DNA from: Lachnospiraceae bacterium
GTDB taxonomy: Bacteria > Bacillota > Clostridia > Lachnospirales > Lachnospiraceae
Reading direction: 5' to 3'
Length of the DNA stretch: 64,000 nucleotides
Assembly (NCBI GenBank): GCA_015057325.1
Contig: SVEQ01000005.1
Span: 186,001 to 250,000 of the forward strand
The notes beneath the pieces are model-generated. The model saw only the letters and a list, made by a program, of their open reading frames with translations. It was not told the DNA's origin and did no database searches. Numbering within the stretch: the stretch's first letter is position 1; each line of letters starts with the position of its first letter. Shown piece by piece: positions 54,934 to 63,223 of the stretch. Position numbers and translations under genes: made by a program.

Positions 54934-56847
54934 CTACTTATACTGTTTTCTCGGCCTTGGTCTTGCAAAGTAATAACCCTGCATGTAGTCCACCCTAAGC
55001 CTGTCTAACATATCCACCTGCTCCTTCGTCTCAACCCCAACTGCGATTACTGAGCGGTTCATTTCGTGTATCATTCGCACGCTGTTCTTAAGAATGGACT
55101 GTCCTTGTTCACTTTTATCGGCTTCCCATAAAAGCCGTCTATCCAACTTGATTACATCAAAATCAAGAGAGCATGCTGCGTAAATGTTGGAATATCCGGT
55201 ACCGTATCCCTCCATGGAGAACAGGAAACCGTTCTCCTTACATTTTTTAATAACAGAACCCAGATACTCATAATTCTCTGTATCAACAGCTTCCGTTAAC
55301 TCAAAATTAATCTTGGATGGGTCTACCTTGGCCTCGTCAACTATTGCCTTGCATCGCTCAACAAAGTTTGGCTGCAGGCACTGAAATACCGATATGTTAA
55401 CGTTAATATATTGAATACCCATTTTCTCGGGCGAGCCGGTATTAAAGAAATCACAAACCTCTTTTAATACATAATCACCCAACCGGTCTATCATTCCATT
55501 CTTCTCCGCAGCAGGAATGAAAACCATTGGCGAAATGTCGCCCAACCGGTCATCATGCAATCGAAGCAACGCCTCTGCCGAATAGATTTTGTGATCAACT
55601 CTACTATACACCATTTGATAGAATACTTCAAAATGATTGTCCAACAGACCGTGTCTCATTGCACTCTCAATCTCCGCTCTTTCAAAGAGGAAATCAAGAC
55701 CGCTCTTTTCGATAATCTGCGTATTGCACCTTTCCGTAAGTTCAATCTCGCACATAAGTAAAACATCCATCGGCGATTTAAGTTCATCAGGTGCTGTCGA
55801 CTTGAGAATAACTCCTTCTATTCCCTGCTTATCCTCCGGTATGTAGAATTGCTTGTCCAAAAGATCTTTCACTTTATCCGCAATCGCGTCTGTCCGCTCC
55901 TCATCCTTGTTAAATGTGAGGATAACAAAACATGAAGCGGTAACTCTATACATAGAAGTTCTGTGATATATTTTACAAAGCTCCGCTGACATCTGTTTAA
56001 CCATGTCGTTAACATTTAATGCGTTTGGCATTTTGGAATATGCTTCATAATTCGTAATTCTCAAACATATCACTCCAAACTTTGTCATCGAATCAAAGTA
56101 ATATCTTACGTCCTGCATAAATGTTCCACGGTTGTAAAACCTTGATACCGCATCCACTCGGTCGTCGTCATACTCAACAGAAAGCATTATTCCAAGCAAG
56201 GCAAGCGACTCCGTAAAGGACTCCATTTCCAATATCGGAGCAAAAAACTGAACTGCAATTCCCAGTGCACCGACCACATACGAAAACAGAATGGTCATTT
56301 TTCTTTTGTAGGTTATCGCGTACCATTTAAACAACAGATAATAAAGCGATACCGCATAATACATAACGCCCGCAATATAAAAACTGTATTCTCCTATTCC
56401 TCTGCAGAAGTTGTAATTCTCATCAAAATACCACCCCAGATGTGTCAGCGGATTAAACAACACCACCAGCACTGTAACCAACCACGGTATCAAGAAAATA
56501 TGTCGGTGTAAGGTTGTCATTTTAGCAAATGTCTGCGTTGCAAAAAGTGCATAGAAACATATAAAAAGCGAAACCAAATTATGGAATCCGAAGAATATGT
56601 AATTGCACACATTAAGTATCGTTCGTGCCGCCACGCTGGTTGTGCAATATGGCGAGAAGAACAGATACACCATACAGCTAACCTCAGAAACAAATGATAC
56701 CGCAAGTATTAATATGAAAATCTTTGTCTGCGGCTTGTCAACATTTTTATAAATGAGCGTGTGAACAAGACACGATATTACAACGATAATTGCACCAATG
56801 TAAAACGCGGATTGATTGACAAAATACGTTAACTGCATCTTATTCAC
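54934..56847 (-). CDS. 7TM - degenerate GGDEF - partly degenerate EAL protein
   Basis: 637 residues, paralogous over its length to the gene at 5891. The GGDEF signature reads TASCF, so no cyclase activity is expected. The EAL domain keeps EALLRL, INVNIS and FELTEA, but the metal-binding DD of the DDFGTGYS motif is EG (SMEGYGTGYSN), and the glutamate of EGVET is valine (AVGVET). Catalysis is probably lost, while c-di-GMP binding is possible. Its start overlaps the hybrid-kinase stop by 8 nt, so the two are made together. Confidence 0.85.
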   Translation of the reverse strand: MNKMQLTYFVNQSAFYIGAIIVVISCLVHTLIYKNVDKPQTKIFILILAVSFVSEVSCMVYLFFSPYCTTSVAARTILNVCNYIFFGFHNLVSLFICFYALFATQTFAKMTTLHRHIFLIPWLVTVLVVLFNPLTHLGWYFDENYNFCRGIGEYSFYIAGVMYYAVSLYYLLFKWYAITYKRKMTILFSYVVGALGIAVQFFAPILEMESFTESLALLGIMLSVEYDDDRVDAVSRFYNRGTFMQDVRYYFDSMTKFGVICLRITNYEAYSKMPNALNVNDMVKQMSAELCKIYHRTSMYRVTASCFVILTFNKDEERTDAIADKVKDLLDKQFYIPEDKQGIEGVILKSTAPDELKSPMDVLLMCEIELTERCNTQIIEKSGLDFLFERAEIESAMRHGLLDNHFEVFYQMVYSRVDHKIYSAEALLRLHDDRLGDISPMVFIPAAEKNGMIDRLGDYVLKEVCDFFNTGSPEKMGIQYINVNISVFQCLQPNFVERCKAIVDEAKVDPSKINFELTEAVDTENYEYLGSVIKKCKENGFLFSMEGYGTGYSNIYAACSLDFDVIKLDRRLLWEADKSEQGQSILKNSVRMIHEMNRSVIAVGVETKEQVDMLDRLRVDYMQGYYFARPRPRKQYK

Positions 56848-59800
56848 CTCCCCTTTTCTCTATGCAGGAAAGCACGCCTTCCCAATCGAGTTGTTCCACA
56901 TGGTTTCTAATATCTTTTAATAGTTGTTTGTCCTTTGATGAAAGCTTGTAGCTTGAAAGCTCGTCCAAAACAAAGATCAAATCATCATAAGACATATTCT
57001 CGGCAAACTCCTTAAGCGTTGCAATTCCGTCATTTAACATATCATCACTGATATCATCAAGTTCCGAATCATCTTCTTGTGCTTCCTCCATAGGAAGAAT
57101 TTCCTTTAAGCGTTTGCCAAGCTCCAAATAATCAAACAGCAAGTCTTCGGTGTTTTTGCTTATATAATTTTCATCCTTACGATCGCCCGCCTGCTCAAGT
57201 TCCCACGCGCGCTCCGAAATGTCAAGCGCACCGATTATTCTTGAGGTACTCTTAAGGGAATGAACCTGTATCGTGAAGTTCGCATAATCCTTCTCGTCGT
57301 AGTATCTGCCGATTTCATCAACCTTGGCATCCACTGAATTTCTGTATATTGTAACAACCTCGAGATATCCTTCCGGACTGCCGCAATTAGCTAATCCCTT
57401 CTTGGTGTCAAGGCCGGCCTCTTCCTCTAATCGTTTGATTATTTCCGAGGACTCACCTTCGTCTATATTCTCATCATTTGCCTGCAAAATAACCTTGTCC
57501 TTTGGAAGATACTCTATAAGTATTTCCTCAAGTTTTCGGCTATCAATCGGCTTAGTCATGTAGTCATCAAATCCCTGCTCAAGGAATTTCTCCCTTGCAC
57601 CTGTTAATGCATTGGCCGTAAGCAGAATTATCGGTGTTTCCATATTCGGATAGTCTTGCATTTCCTTCATTATCTTAAGTGTGGTAACACCATCCATCTC
57701 CGGCATTCTGTAATCAAGGAAAATCACATCGTAAGGATTAACCGCAACGAGTTCAAGACACTCCATTCCACTCTTTGCAAGATCGATTTGAATTTTGGTC
57801 TGCTTAAGAAGGCCTTGAATTACCGTAAGGTTAATCGGTGTATCGTCGACAACCAAAATCTTTGCTTCCGGTGCAACAAAGCTTTCATGGTACTCCGGCC
57901 TGTTCTCCAAGTCTCTCTCATATCTCTCTTTGAGATTGCCTATCGGTTTGTCATCAATTATCTGTTGAGGAATACTGACAGTAAATACCGAGCCCTTGCC
58001 GTATTCGCTTTCCACCTTAATCTCACCATCCATAAGATTAACAAGATTGTTGGTAATCGCAAGACCAAGTCCTGTTCCTTCAACAGTTCTGTTTCTAACC
58101 ATGTCAAGTCGCTGGAAGGTTTCAAAGAGTTTGTCTTTGTCGTCTTCCTTAATACCACGACCTGTATCGGATATATCAAAAACAAGTTTAACCGTGTGAT
58201 CTGAGGATATAACTCCGTGAGCAGTAAAACCAACCGTTCCTTTGTCGGTATATTTAACAGCATTATTGAGAATGTTGATAAGCACCTGTCTTATACGCAT
58301 TTCGTCACCGTACAACTTATCCGGCAACTCTTCGCTGACATTGATATCAAAACCTAAATCTTTCTTCTCTGCTCTTAACTGAATCATGCTTATTACATCA
58401 TTAAGAAGAGAGCTTAAGAAATATTCGCCCTCGACAATCTCCATATTGCCGGCCTCGATTTTGGAAAAATCAAGGATATCATTTATAAGCGCAAGCAAGC
58501 TCTTGCTGGCGTTCTCAATGTCTTTGGCATATCCCAATACGGAATCATTTTTGCTCTCACGAAGTATCATTTCATTCATGCCAAGAATCGCATTAATCGG
58601 TGTTCTGATTTCGTGCGACATGTTAGCAAGGAAATTACTCTTTGCCTCGCTTCCTGCACGGGCACGCTGCTCATCTCGTCTGGCAATCTCCGTAACTCGA
58701 AGGATTGAAATAAGCTCGTTTTGAGTTACAACCTTTGAATAGTAATCGCTCTGAACGAAATCGACATCCATCTGAACAACCCAATCAAGTTGTTCCTTTG
58801 TGTCTGCACCCTTAATAAGAATCATGTAATCAATCTCTTTGAGCATTCGAATAGTGTATCTTAATATCGCCTTGCCGAGTTCACCGACTTCTTCTCCAAG
58901 TCCGGTTGCATCTAAGTTGATTACACTTGCACCAAACGCTGTTACCAAGTGCATGTTGGTATACCCCTTGCCAAAGCCGTCTAAAGAAATGACAAAGCCC
59001 ATATCCTTTAACTGCCTTGTAACGTCGACCAATCGGTCAAACTGATCAGCCTCTCTTGGCTCCTGCATTTCAATATTAAGGCTTGTCGGATTGACATTAT
59101 ATTTATCGCAAAGTCTCTTCAAGTTGCTTACAAAATCAGGACACATACACTGTCTTACCGAAACGCCGACACTTATCTGTGTAAGTCCAAGTTCAGTCGG
59201 AATACCACTTCCAAGGAACATACAAACCTCTTCAAGAAGCATTTTGCCAATTGAAATATCTATTCCGTACTTAACCGCTATAGGCATAATTTCTTCCCAG
59301 TCAACAACTCCGAGATTGGAATCATTTAAGCATATTTGTGCCTCTGCTCCATAGATTGATTTGTCTTTCGTTTTATAAATAGGCTGATAATACACCTCGT
59401 AGTTTCTTTCCGAAAGTCCGGTGTATAATGCCTTCTCCAACGATACCGCATTGAGGAAACCCTGTATCTCGTTACCGCATATTATCTTTTCATCTTCAGG
59501 ATTAGTAACCTCACCGTCAACGAGCTGCATCACGCTTTCCTCGTCCTTGAGTTCTTCAGGTGCACTTGCCCAAAGAAGCATAATCTTAAGAAGAAGCTCC
59601 GAACCGTCGAAATTAAAGCCCTTTTTAAATCTCTCCTGAATGGCATTAGACAACTCCTGCACCTCTTCATCAGTATTGTCATGGCAGACAAGCACGAAAG
59701 AATTAGGTTGCGTACGATATATGTGATATTTTGAGTGAATCTGCTTAAGATAGAGAGCAACCTCATTAAACAGTCTGTCATTATCTGATGAACCTGTTAT

Positions 59801-60604
59801 TCTTTTGAGAATATCGTGATTGAGTATGCGAATAAATACTATGTGAAAACGTCTACCCAAACGGTAGAAATTATTAAGATCCGACTGAAATGCCATTCTG
59901 TTGTAAGTACGTGTCGGCTGGTCGATACGGTCATCCTCTCGCTCTACCGCAAGCAAAATGATTACGCAGCCCATAGCCTCGCCTACAAGCTCAACGGTAA
60001 ATGTTATAGAAATGAGCTGGATAACGACTCCGGCAATAACTATTATAAAAGAATAAAGAAGCGCTCTTCGCCTTCTCTGATTGATTGCGTACCAATAGAA
60101 GAACATATTGGACATAGCAACAAGAAAATAAAAAACCGCAACTATATACGTAATCGTTTCACCCCAGTTACGATAAAAATTATAATTGCGGTCAAAGTAA
60201 TAGACCCACCCCAAGAATGGATTAAGAATAACCATAAATGCTTCGATTAAAAACGGAAGCGCAAACAAAATTTTGGACCTCTTGCTTTGCCTGTAAATCG
60301 CACCGGTGCTTAGATTAACATACAAAAAGAACAATGGTGCAAGCGCCGTATGGGCAAGGAAATCCAAAAACTGAAATGTCAGCATAACTGTACAAATCAC
60401 ATTGTTTCCGGGCGCATAAGGCTGCGAAAGCTTATACACAATTCCGCCAACCGAACTTGTAAATACATCTGCTAGCATCAAAAGAAGAACCTTTGTCTGC
60501 CGACGATCCGTAAAGCCATCAATAGACAAAAATGCAAAAGCCACAACACTAATCATTGCAGCCACCATATAAAAGGTTGTTTTATATAGTAGTAACTCCT
60601 GCAT
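56840..60604 (-). CDS. Hybrid histidine kinase: 7TM, dead GGDEF, dead EAL, HisKA, HATPase, receiver, HPt
   Basis: 1254 residues from the ATG at 60604; the longer open frame starts at or before the predicted transcription start. Order: 7TM (about 1-215), GGDEF-like (QPNSF in place of GGDEF), EAL-like (AEAQICL, SVGVS, LDGFGKGYTN and IKGADT replace the catalytic motifs), H-box SHEIRTPINAILGMNEM, HATPase (NILNNAVKYTDKG, GTGLGLAITNNL), receiver (VIFLDYRMPEMDG) and HPt (VHSLKSTSRIIGA). All relay residues are intact but both c-di-GMP enzyme domains are dead, suggesting a ligand-sensing role. Confidence 0.9.
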   Translation of the reverse strand: MQELLLYKTTFYMVAAMISVVAFAFLSIDGFTDRRQTKVLLLMLADVFTSSVGGIVYKLSQPYAPGNNVICTVMLTFQFLDFLAHTALAPLFFLYVNLSTGAIYRQSKRSKILFALPFLIEAFMVILNPFLGWVYYFDRNYNFYRNWGETITYIVAVFYFLVAMSNMFFYWYAINQRRRRALLYSFIIVIAGVVIQLISITFTVELVGEAMGCVIILLAVEREDDRIDQPTRTYNRMAFQSDLNNFYRLGRRFHIVFIRILNHDILKRITGSSDNDRLFNEVALYLKQIHSKYHIYRTQPNSFVLVCHDNTDEEVQELSNAIQERFKKGFNFDGSELLLKIMLLWASAPEELKDEESVMQLVDGEVTNPEDEKIICGNEIQGFLNAVSLEKALYTGLSERNYEVYYQPIYKTKDKSIYGAEAQICLNDSNLGVVDWEEIMPIAVKYGIDISIGKMLLEEVCMFLGSGIPTELGLTQISVGVSVRQCMCPDFVSNLKRLCDKYNVNPTSLNIEMQEPREADQFDRLVDVTRQLKDMGFVISLDGFGKGYTNMHLVTAFGASVINLDATGLGEEVGELGKAILRYTIRMLKEIDYMILIKGADTKEQLDWVVQMDVDFVQSDYYSKVVTQNELISILRVTEIARRDEQRARAGSEAKSNFLANMSHEIRTPINAILGMNEMILRESKNDSVLGYAKDIENASKSLLALINDILDFSKIEAGNMEIVEGEYFLSSLLNDVISMIQLRAEKKDLGFDINVSEELPDKLYGDEMRIRQVLINILNNAVKYTDKGTVGFTAHGVISSDHTVKLVFDISDTGRGIKEDDKDKLFETFQRLDMVRNRTVEGTGLGLAITNNLVNLMDGEIKVESEYGKGSVFTVSIPQQIIDDKPIGNLKERYERDLENRPEYHESFVAPEAKILVVDDTPINLTVIQGLLKQTKIQIDLAKSGMECLELVAVNPYDVIFLDYRMPEMDGVTTLKIMKEMQDYPNMETPIILLTANALTGAREKFLEQGFDDYMTKPIDSRKLEEILIEYLPKDKVILQANDENIDEGESSEIIKRLEEEAGLDTKKGLANCGSPEGYLEVVTIYRNSVDAKVDEIGRYYDEKDYANFTIQVHSLKSTSRIIGALDISERAWELEQAGDRKDENYISKNTEDLLFDYLELGKRLKEILPMEEAQEDDSELDDISDDMLNDGIATLKEFAENMSYDDLIFVLDELSSYKLSSKDKQLLKDIRNHVEQLDWEGVLSCIEKRGGE

Positions 60605-60647
60605 AAGCAACGCCCTTCTTCCCCAATTTTTGTCAAAACCCATAAAT

Positions 60648-60676
60648 ATTATACAAGAATTTATTAAAATTTACAA
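60648..60676 (-). promoter_or_regulatory. Promoter of the signalling operon
   Basis: Minus-strand TTGTAA (60671-60676), 17 nt, perfect TATAAT (60648-60653). Its position next to the upstream ATG at 60643 supports use of the later start at 60604. Confidence 0.7.
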
Positions 60677-60681
60677 CAAAA

Positions 60682-60719
60682 AACGGTATGAACCAACGAA
60701 TTTGTCAGTCCATACCGTA
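60682..60719 (-). terminator. Terminator after metG
   Basis: Minus-strand ACGGTATG ... CATACCGT stem followed by TTTTTTG, 14 nt after the metG stop. It overlaps the start of the signalling-operon promoter region. Confidence 0.85.
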
Positions 60720-60732
60720 TATTGTGTTTGAA

Positions 60733-62688
60733 TTATCTGATTTCTGCACCATGTGGCATATCAGGTCCTGCTGTTACAAGAGCAAGCTTGCCTTCTGCGT
60801 CCTCTGCACAAAGAATCATTCCCTGTGATTCAACGCCAGCAAGTTTGGCAGGCTTTAAGTTGGTAACAACTACAACCTTCTTACCGACCATATCCTCAGG
60901 TGAGAACTGGTTCTTGATTCCTGATACAATCTGTCTTACCTCGCTTCCAATCTTAACCTTCGAGCAAAGTAATTTCTTTGACTTAGGAACTTCTTCACAA
61001 GCGATAACCTCGCCAACCTGAAGCTGAATCTTATCAAAATCATCGATAGTGATTTCCGGTTTCTTCTCTTCCAAATCAATTCCAGGATTATCATCAACAG
61101 GCTCCGGTTCAGGTTCCGGCTGCATAGCCTCTACCTTAGCCATAACCTCTTCAAGATCAAGTCTTGCAAAAAGAATCTCCGGTGTATCTGTAACTTTAGT
61201 TCCTGACTTGTAACCGCCGAACTTAACAATGTCATTAACCTTACGTTTAGGAGCGTTAAGCTGTGCAAGAATCTTCTCGGAAGTTTCAGGCATGAATGGC
61301 TCTAAAAGTGTCGCACCGATTACAATACTCTCAACGAGGTTGTAAAGTACTGTTGCAAGTCTATCCTGCTTGTCCTCTTCCTTTGCAAGAGCCCAAGGCA
61401 TTGTTTCATCGATATATTTGTTACATCTCTTAAAGAGATTGAATATCTCTGTAATTGCATCTGCAACACGAAGCTTATCCATAGCCTGCGATACTCTTAT
61501 TCTTGTATCGAGCGCATAGTCCATAAGCTCTTTGTCCACATCTTCGTTAACTTTCTTGTTATTAACCTCTCCGTCAAAATACTTGTTTGACATCGAAACT
61601 GTTCTGTTAACAAGGTTACCCAATGTGTTGGCAAGGTCAGAGTTAAGTCTCTCCACTAAGAGCTCCCATGAAATAACACCATCATTTTCAAACGGCATCT
61701 CATGAAGAACAAAGTATCTAACCGCATCTACACCAAACATATCTACAAGGTCGTCAGCATAGATAACGTTACCCTTTGACTTACTCATTTTGCCATCACT
61801 CTGTATGAGCCATGGATGACCAAACACCTGCTTAGGAAGCGGAATGTTAAGTGCCATCAACATAATCGGCCAATAAATGGTATGGAATCTCAATATATCC
61901 TTACCAATCAAATGAAGATCGCACGGCCAGTATTTCTCATACATACTGTCGCTTCTTCCATCCACATCATATCCAAGTCCGGTGATGTAGTTAGAAAGCG
62001 CATCTATCCAAACATAAATAACATGCTTCGGATCGAAATCAACGGGGATACCCCATTTAAATGAAGTTCTTGAAACGCACAAATCCTGAAGTCCCGGCTT
62101 AAGGAAGTTGTTCATCATTTCATTCTTTCTTGATTCCGGCTGAATGAAATCAGGGTGCTCCTCTATATACTTAATAAGTCTGTTCTGATACTTGCTCATC
62201 TTGAAGAAGTACGCCTCTTCCTTGGCAGGCTGAACTTCTCTTCCGCAATCCGGACATTTACCGTCTACTAATTGGGACTCGGTGAAAAATGATTCACATG
62301 GTGTGCAGTAAAGTCCCTCGTACTCACCTTTGTAAATGTCGCCCTTATCATACAGCTTCTTGAAAATCTTCTGTACCTGTTTCTCGTGATCCTCATCTGT
62401 AGTTCTGATAAACTTGTCATATGAGGTGTTCATCAAATCCCAGATTCTCTTAATTTCTCCGGCAGTCTCGTCAACAAATTCTTTCGGTGTGACGCCTTTC
62501 TCCTCTGCCTTCTGCTCAATTTTGAGTCCATGCTCGTCTGTTCCTGTCTGAAAACGAACATCAAATCCCACGAATCTCTTATATCTTGCAATACTGTCTG
62601 CAAGCACAATCTCGTAGGTGTTACCAATGTGCGGTTTACCTGATGTATAGGCAATCGCAGTGGTAATGTAATACGGTTTCTTTGCCAT
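60733..62688 (-). CDS. metG: Methionyl-tRNA synthetase
   Basis: 651 residues. Class I signature PHIGNTYEIVLADSIARY as HIGN, zinc knuckle with CTPCESFF and CPDCGREV, KMSKS loop (GKMSKSKGNVIY), and a C-terminal EMAP-like tRNA-binding domain (about 545-651). It charges tRNA-Met. AAGGAGG precedes the start. A leader of about 100 nt with three hairpins lies upstream. Confidence 0.97.
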   Translation of the reverse strand: MAKKPYYITTAIAYTSGKPHIGNTYEIVLADSIARYKRFVGFDVRFQTGTDEHGLKIEQKAEEKGVTPKEFVDETAGEIKRIWDLMNTSYDKFIRTTDEDHEKQVQKIFKKLYDKGDIYKGEYEGLYCTPCESFFTESQLVDGKCPDCGREVQPAKEEAYFFKMSKYQNRLIKYIEEHPDFIQPESRKNEMMNNFLKPGLQDLCVSRTSFKWGIPVDFDPKHVIYVWIDALSNYITGLGYDVDGRSDSMYEKYWPCDLHLIGKDILRFHTIYWPIMLMALNIPLPKQVFGHPWLIQSDGKMSKSKGNVIYADDLVDMFGVDAVRYFVLHEMPFENDGVISWELLVERLNSDLANTLGNLVNRTVSMSNKYFDGEVNNKKVNEDVDKELMDYALDTRIRVSQAMDKLRVADAITEIFNLFKRCNKYIDETMPWALAKEEDKQDRLATVLYNLVESIVIGATLLEPFMPETSEKILAQLNAPKRKVNDIVKFGGYKSGTKVTDTPEILFARLDLEEVMAKVEAMQPEPEPEPVDDNPGIDLEEKKPEITIDDFDKIQLQVGEVIACEEVPKSKKLLCSKVKIGSEVRQIVSGIKNQFSPEDMVGKKVVVVTNLKPAKLAGVESQGMILCAEDAEGKLALVTAGPDMPHGAEIR

Positions 62689-62708
62689 ATTCCTTTCCTC
62701 CTTATGAA

Positions 62709-62803
62709 TCCGAATGAAAGATTTCGGAGTTGTATTATTGCATGGTCCTTCTTCCTATATAATAGGGCCATGACCACACCCACATAATGATACGGGTGCA
62801 GAT
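62709..62803 (-). promoter_or_regulatory. Structured leader of metG
   Basis: Read on the minus strand: hairpin CACCC/GGGTG (62777-62798), a longer CATGG/CCATG structure with inner CCTAT/ATAGG (62741-62772), and TCCGAA/TTCGGA (62709-62728) just before the ribosome site. No T-box specifier arrangement or SAM riboswitch was recognised. Function unknown. Confidence 0.5.
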
Positions 62804-62809
62804 ATCTAT

Positions 62810-62838
62810 ATAATACGCAAAATAGCTGTTTGTGTCAA
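62810..62838 (-). promoter_or_regulatory. Promoter for metG
   Basis: Minus-strand TTGACA (62833-62838), 17 nt, TATTAT (62810-62815); near consensus. Confidence 0.8.
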
Positions 62839-62895
62839 GAAAATCAGGTGTTTGTGAGGGCATAAAATGCTTGATTAGTCATAAAAAAAAGTTCA

Positions 62896-62925
62896 TTGAC
62901 AAATCATGTCATTATTATATATTAT
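62896..62925 (+). promoter_or_regulatory. Promoter for the leader ORF and rtcB
   Basis: TTGACA (62896-62901), 18-nt spacer, TATTAT (62920-62925). A leader of almost 300 nt follows before rtcB. Confidence 0.65.
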
Positions 62926-63032
62926 AATTTAGGCTATCAACATAGTTGTCCAAATCAATGTTAATGATTTGTTCGGCTTTGTCGATATAAAAACTGTCAC
63001 TACTAATTAATCACATGTAAAGGAGGTATAAC

Positions 63033-63125
63033 CATGACAAACATTAACACAACAACCAAAATGAATACTATCAACCACACATCGAGCGTACAGGTTATTC
63101 CTCTGCGTCTATTAGGATAATCTAA
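63033..63125 (+). CDS. Leader peptide upstream of rtcB
   Basis: 30-codon ORF (MTNINTTTKNEYYQPHIERT, then ten more residues ending SIRII). It has one of the best ribosome sites in the window, AAAGGAGG with 7-nt spacing. It is followed after 35 nt by an intrinsic terminator and then rtcB. An alternative 19-codon frame from the ATG at 63061 (ending PLRLLG) lacks its own ribosome site. Presumed regulatory leader rather than a functional protein. Confidence 0.55.
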
Positions 63126-63160
63126 TTATTTCCCTAATCTAACAGAGTTCATTTCCTTGT

Positions 63161-63189
63161 ACCTCGGTATATACCGAAGGTGTTTTTTT
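63161..63189 (+). terminator. Attenuator in front of rtcB
   Basis: ACCTCGGTAT/ATACCGAAGGT hairpin with one bulge, followed by TTTTTTT, 34 nt before the rtcB start. The 5' arm (TACCTC, 63160-63165) is also complementary to GAGGTA (63022-63027) in the leader ORF's ribosome site, giving a possible antiterminator. Confidence 0.75.
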
Positions 63190-63223
63190 GATGCAAAAAA
63201 ATGCCTGACTAAAGGAGAAAGAA

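Noticed and set aside
63061-63120. 19-codon frame (ending PLRLLG) as the rtcB leader peptide
   Set aside because: Lacks a ribosome site; the overlapping 30-codon frame is better placed, although the shorter one cannot be excluded.
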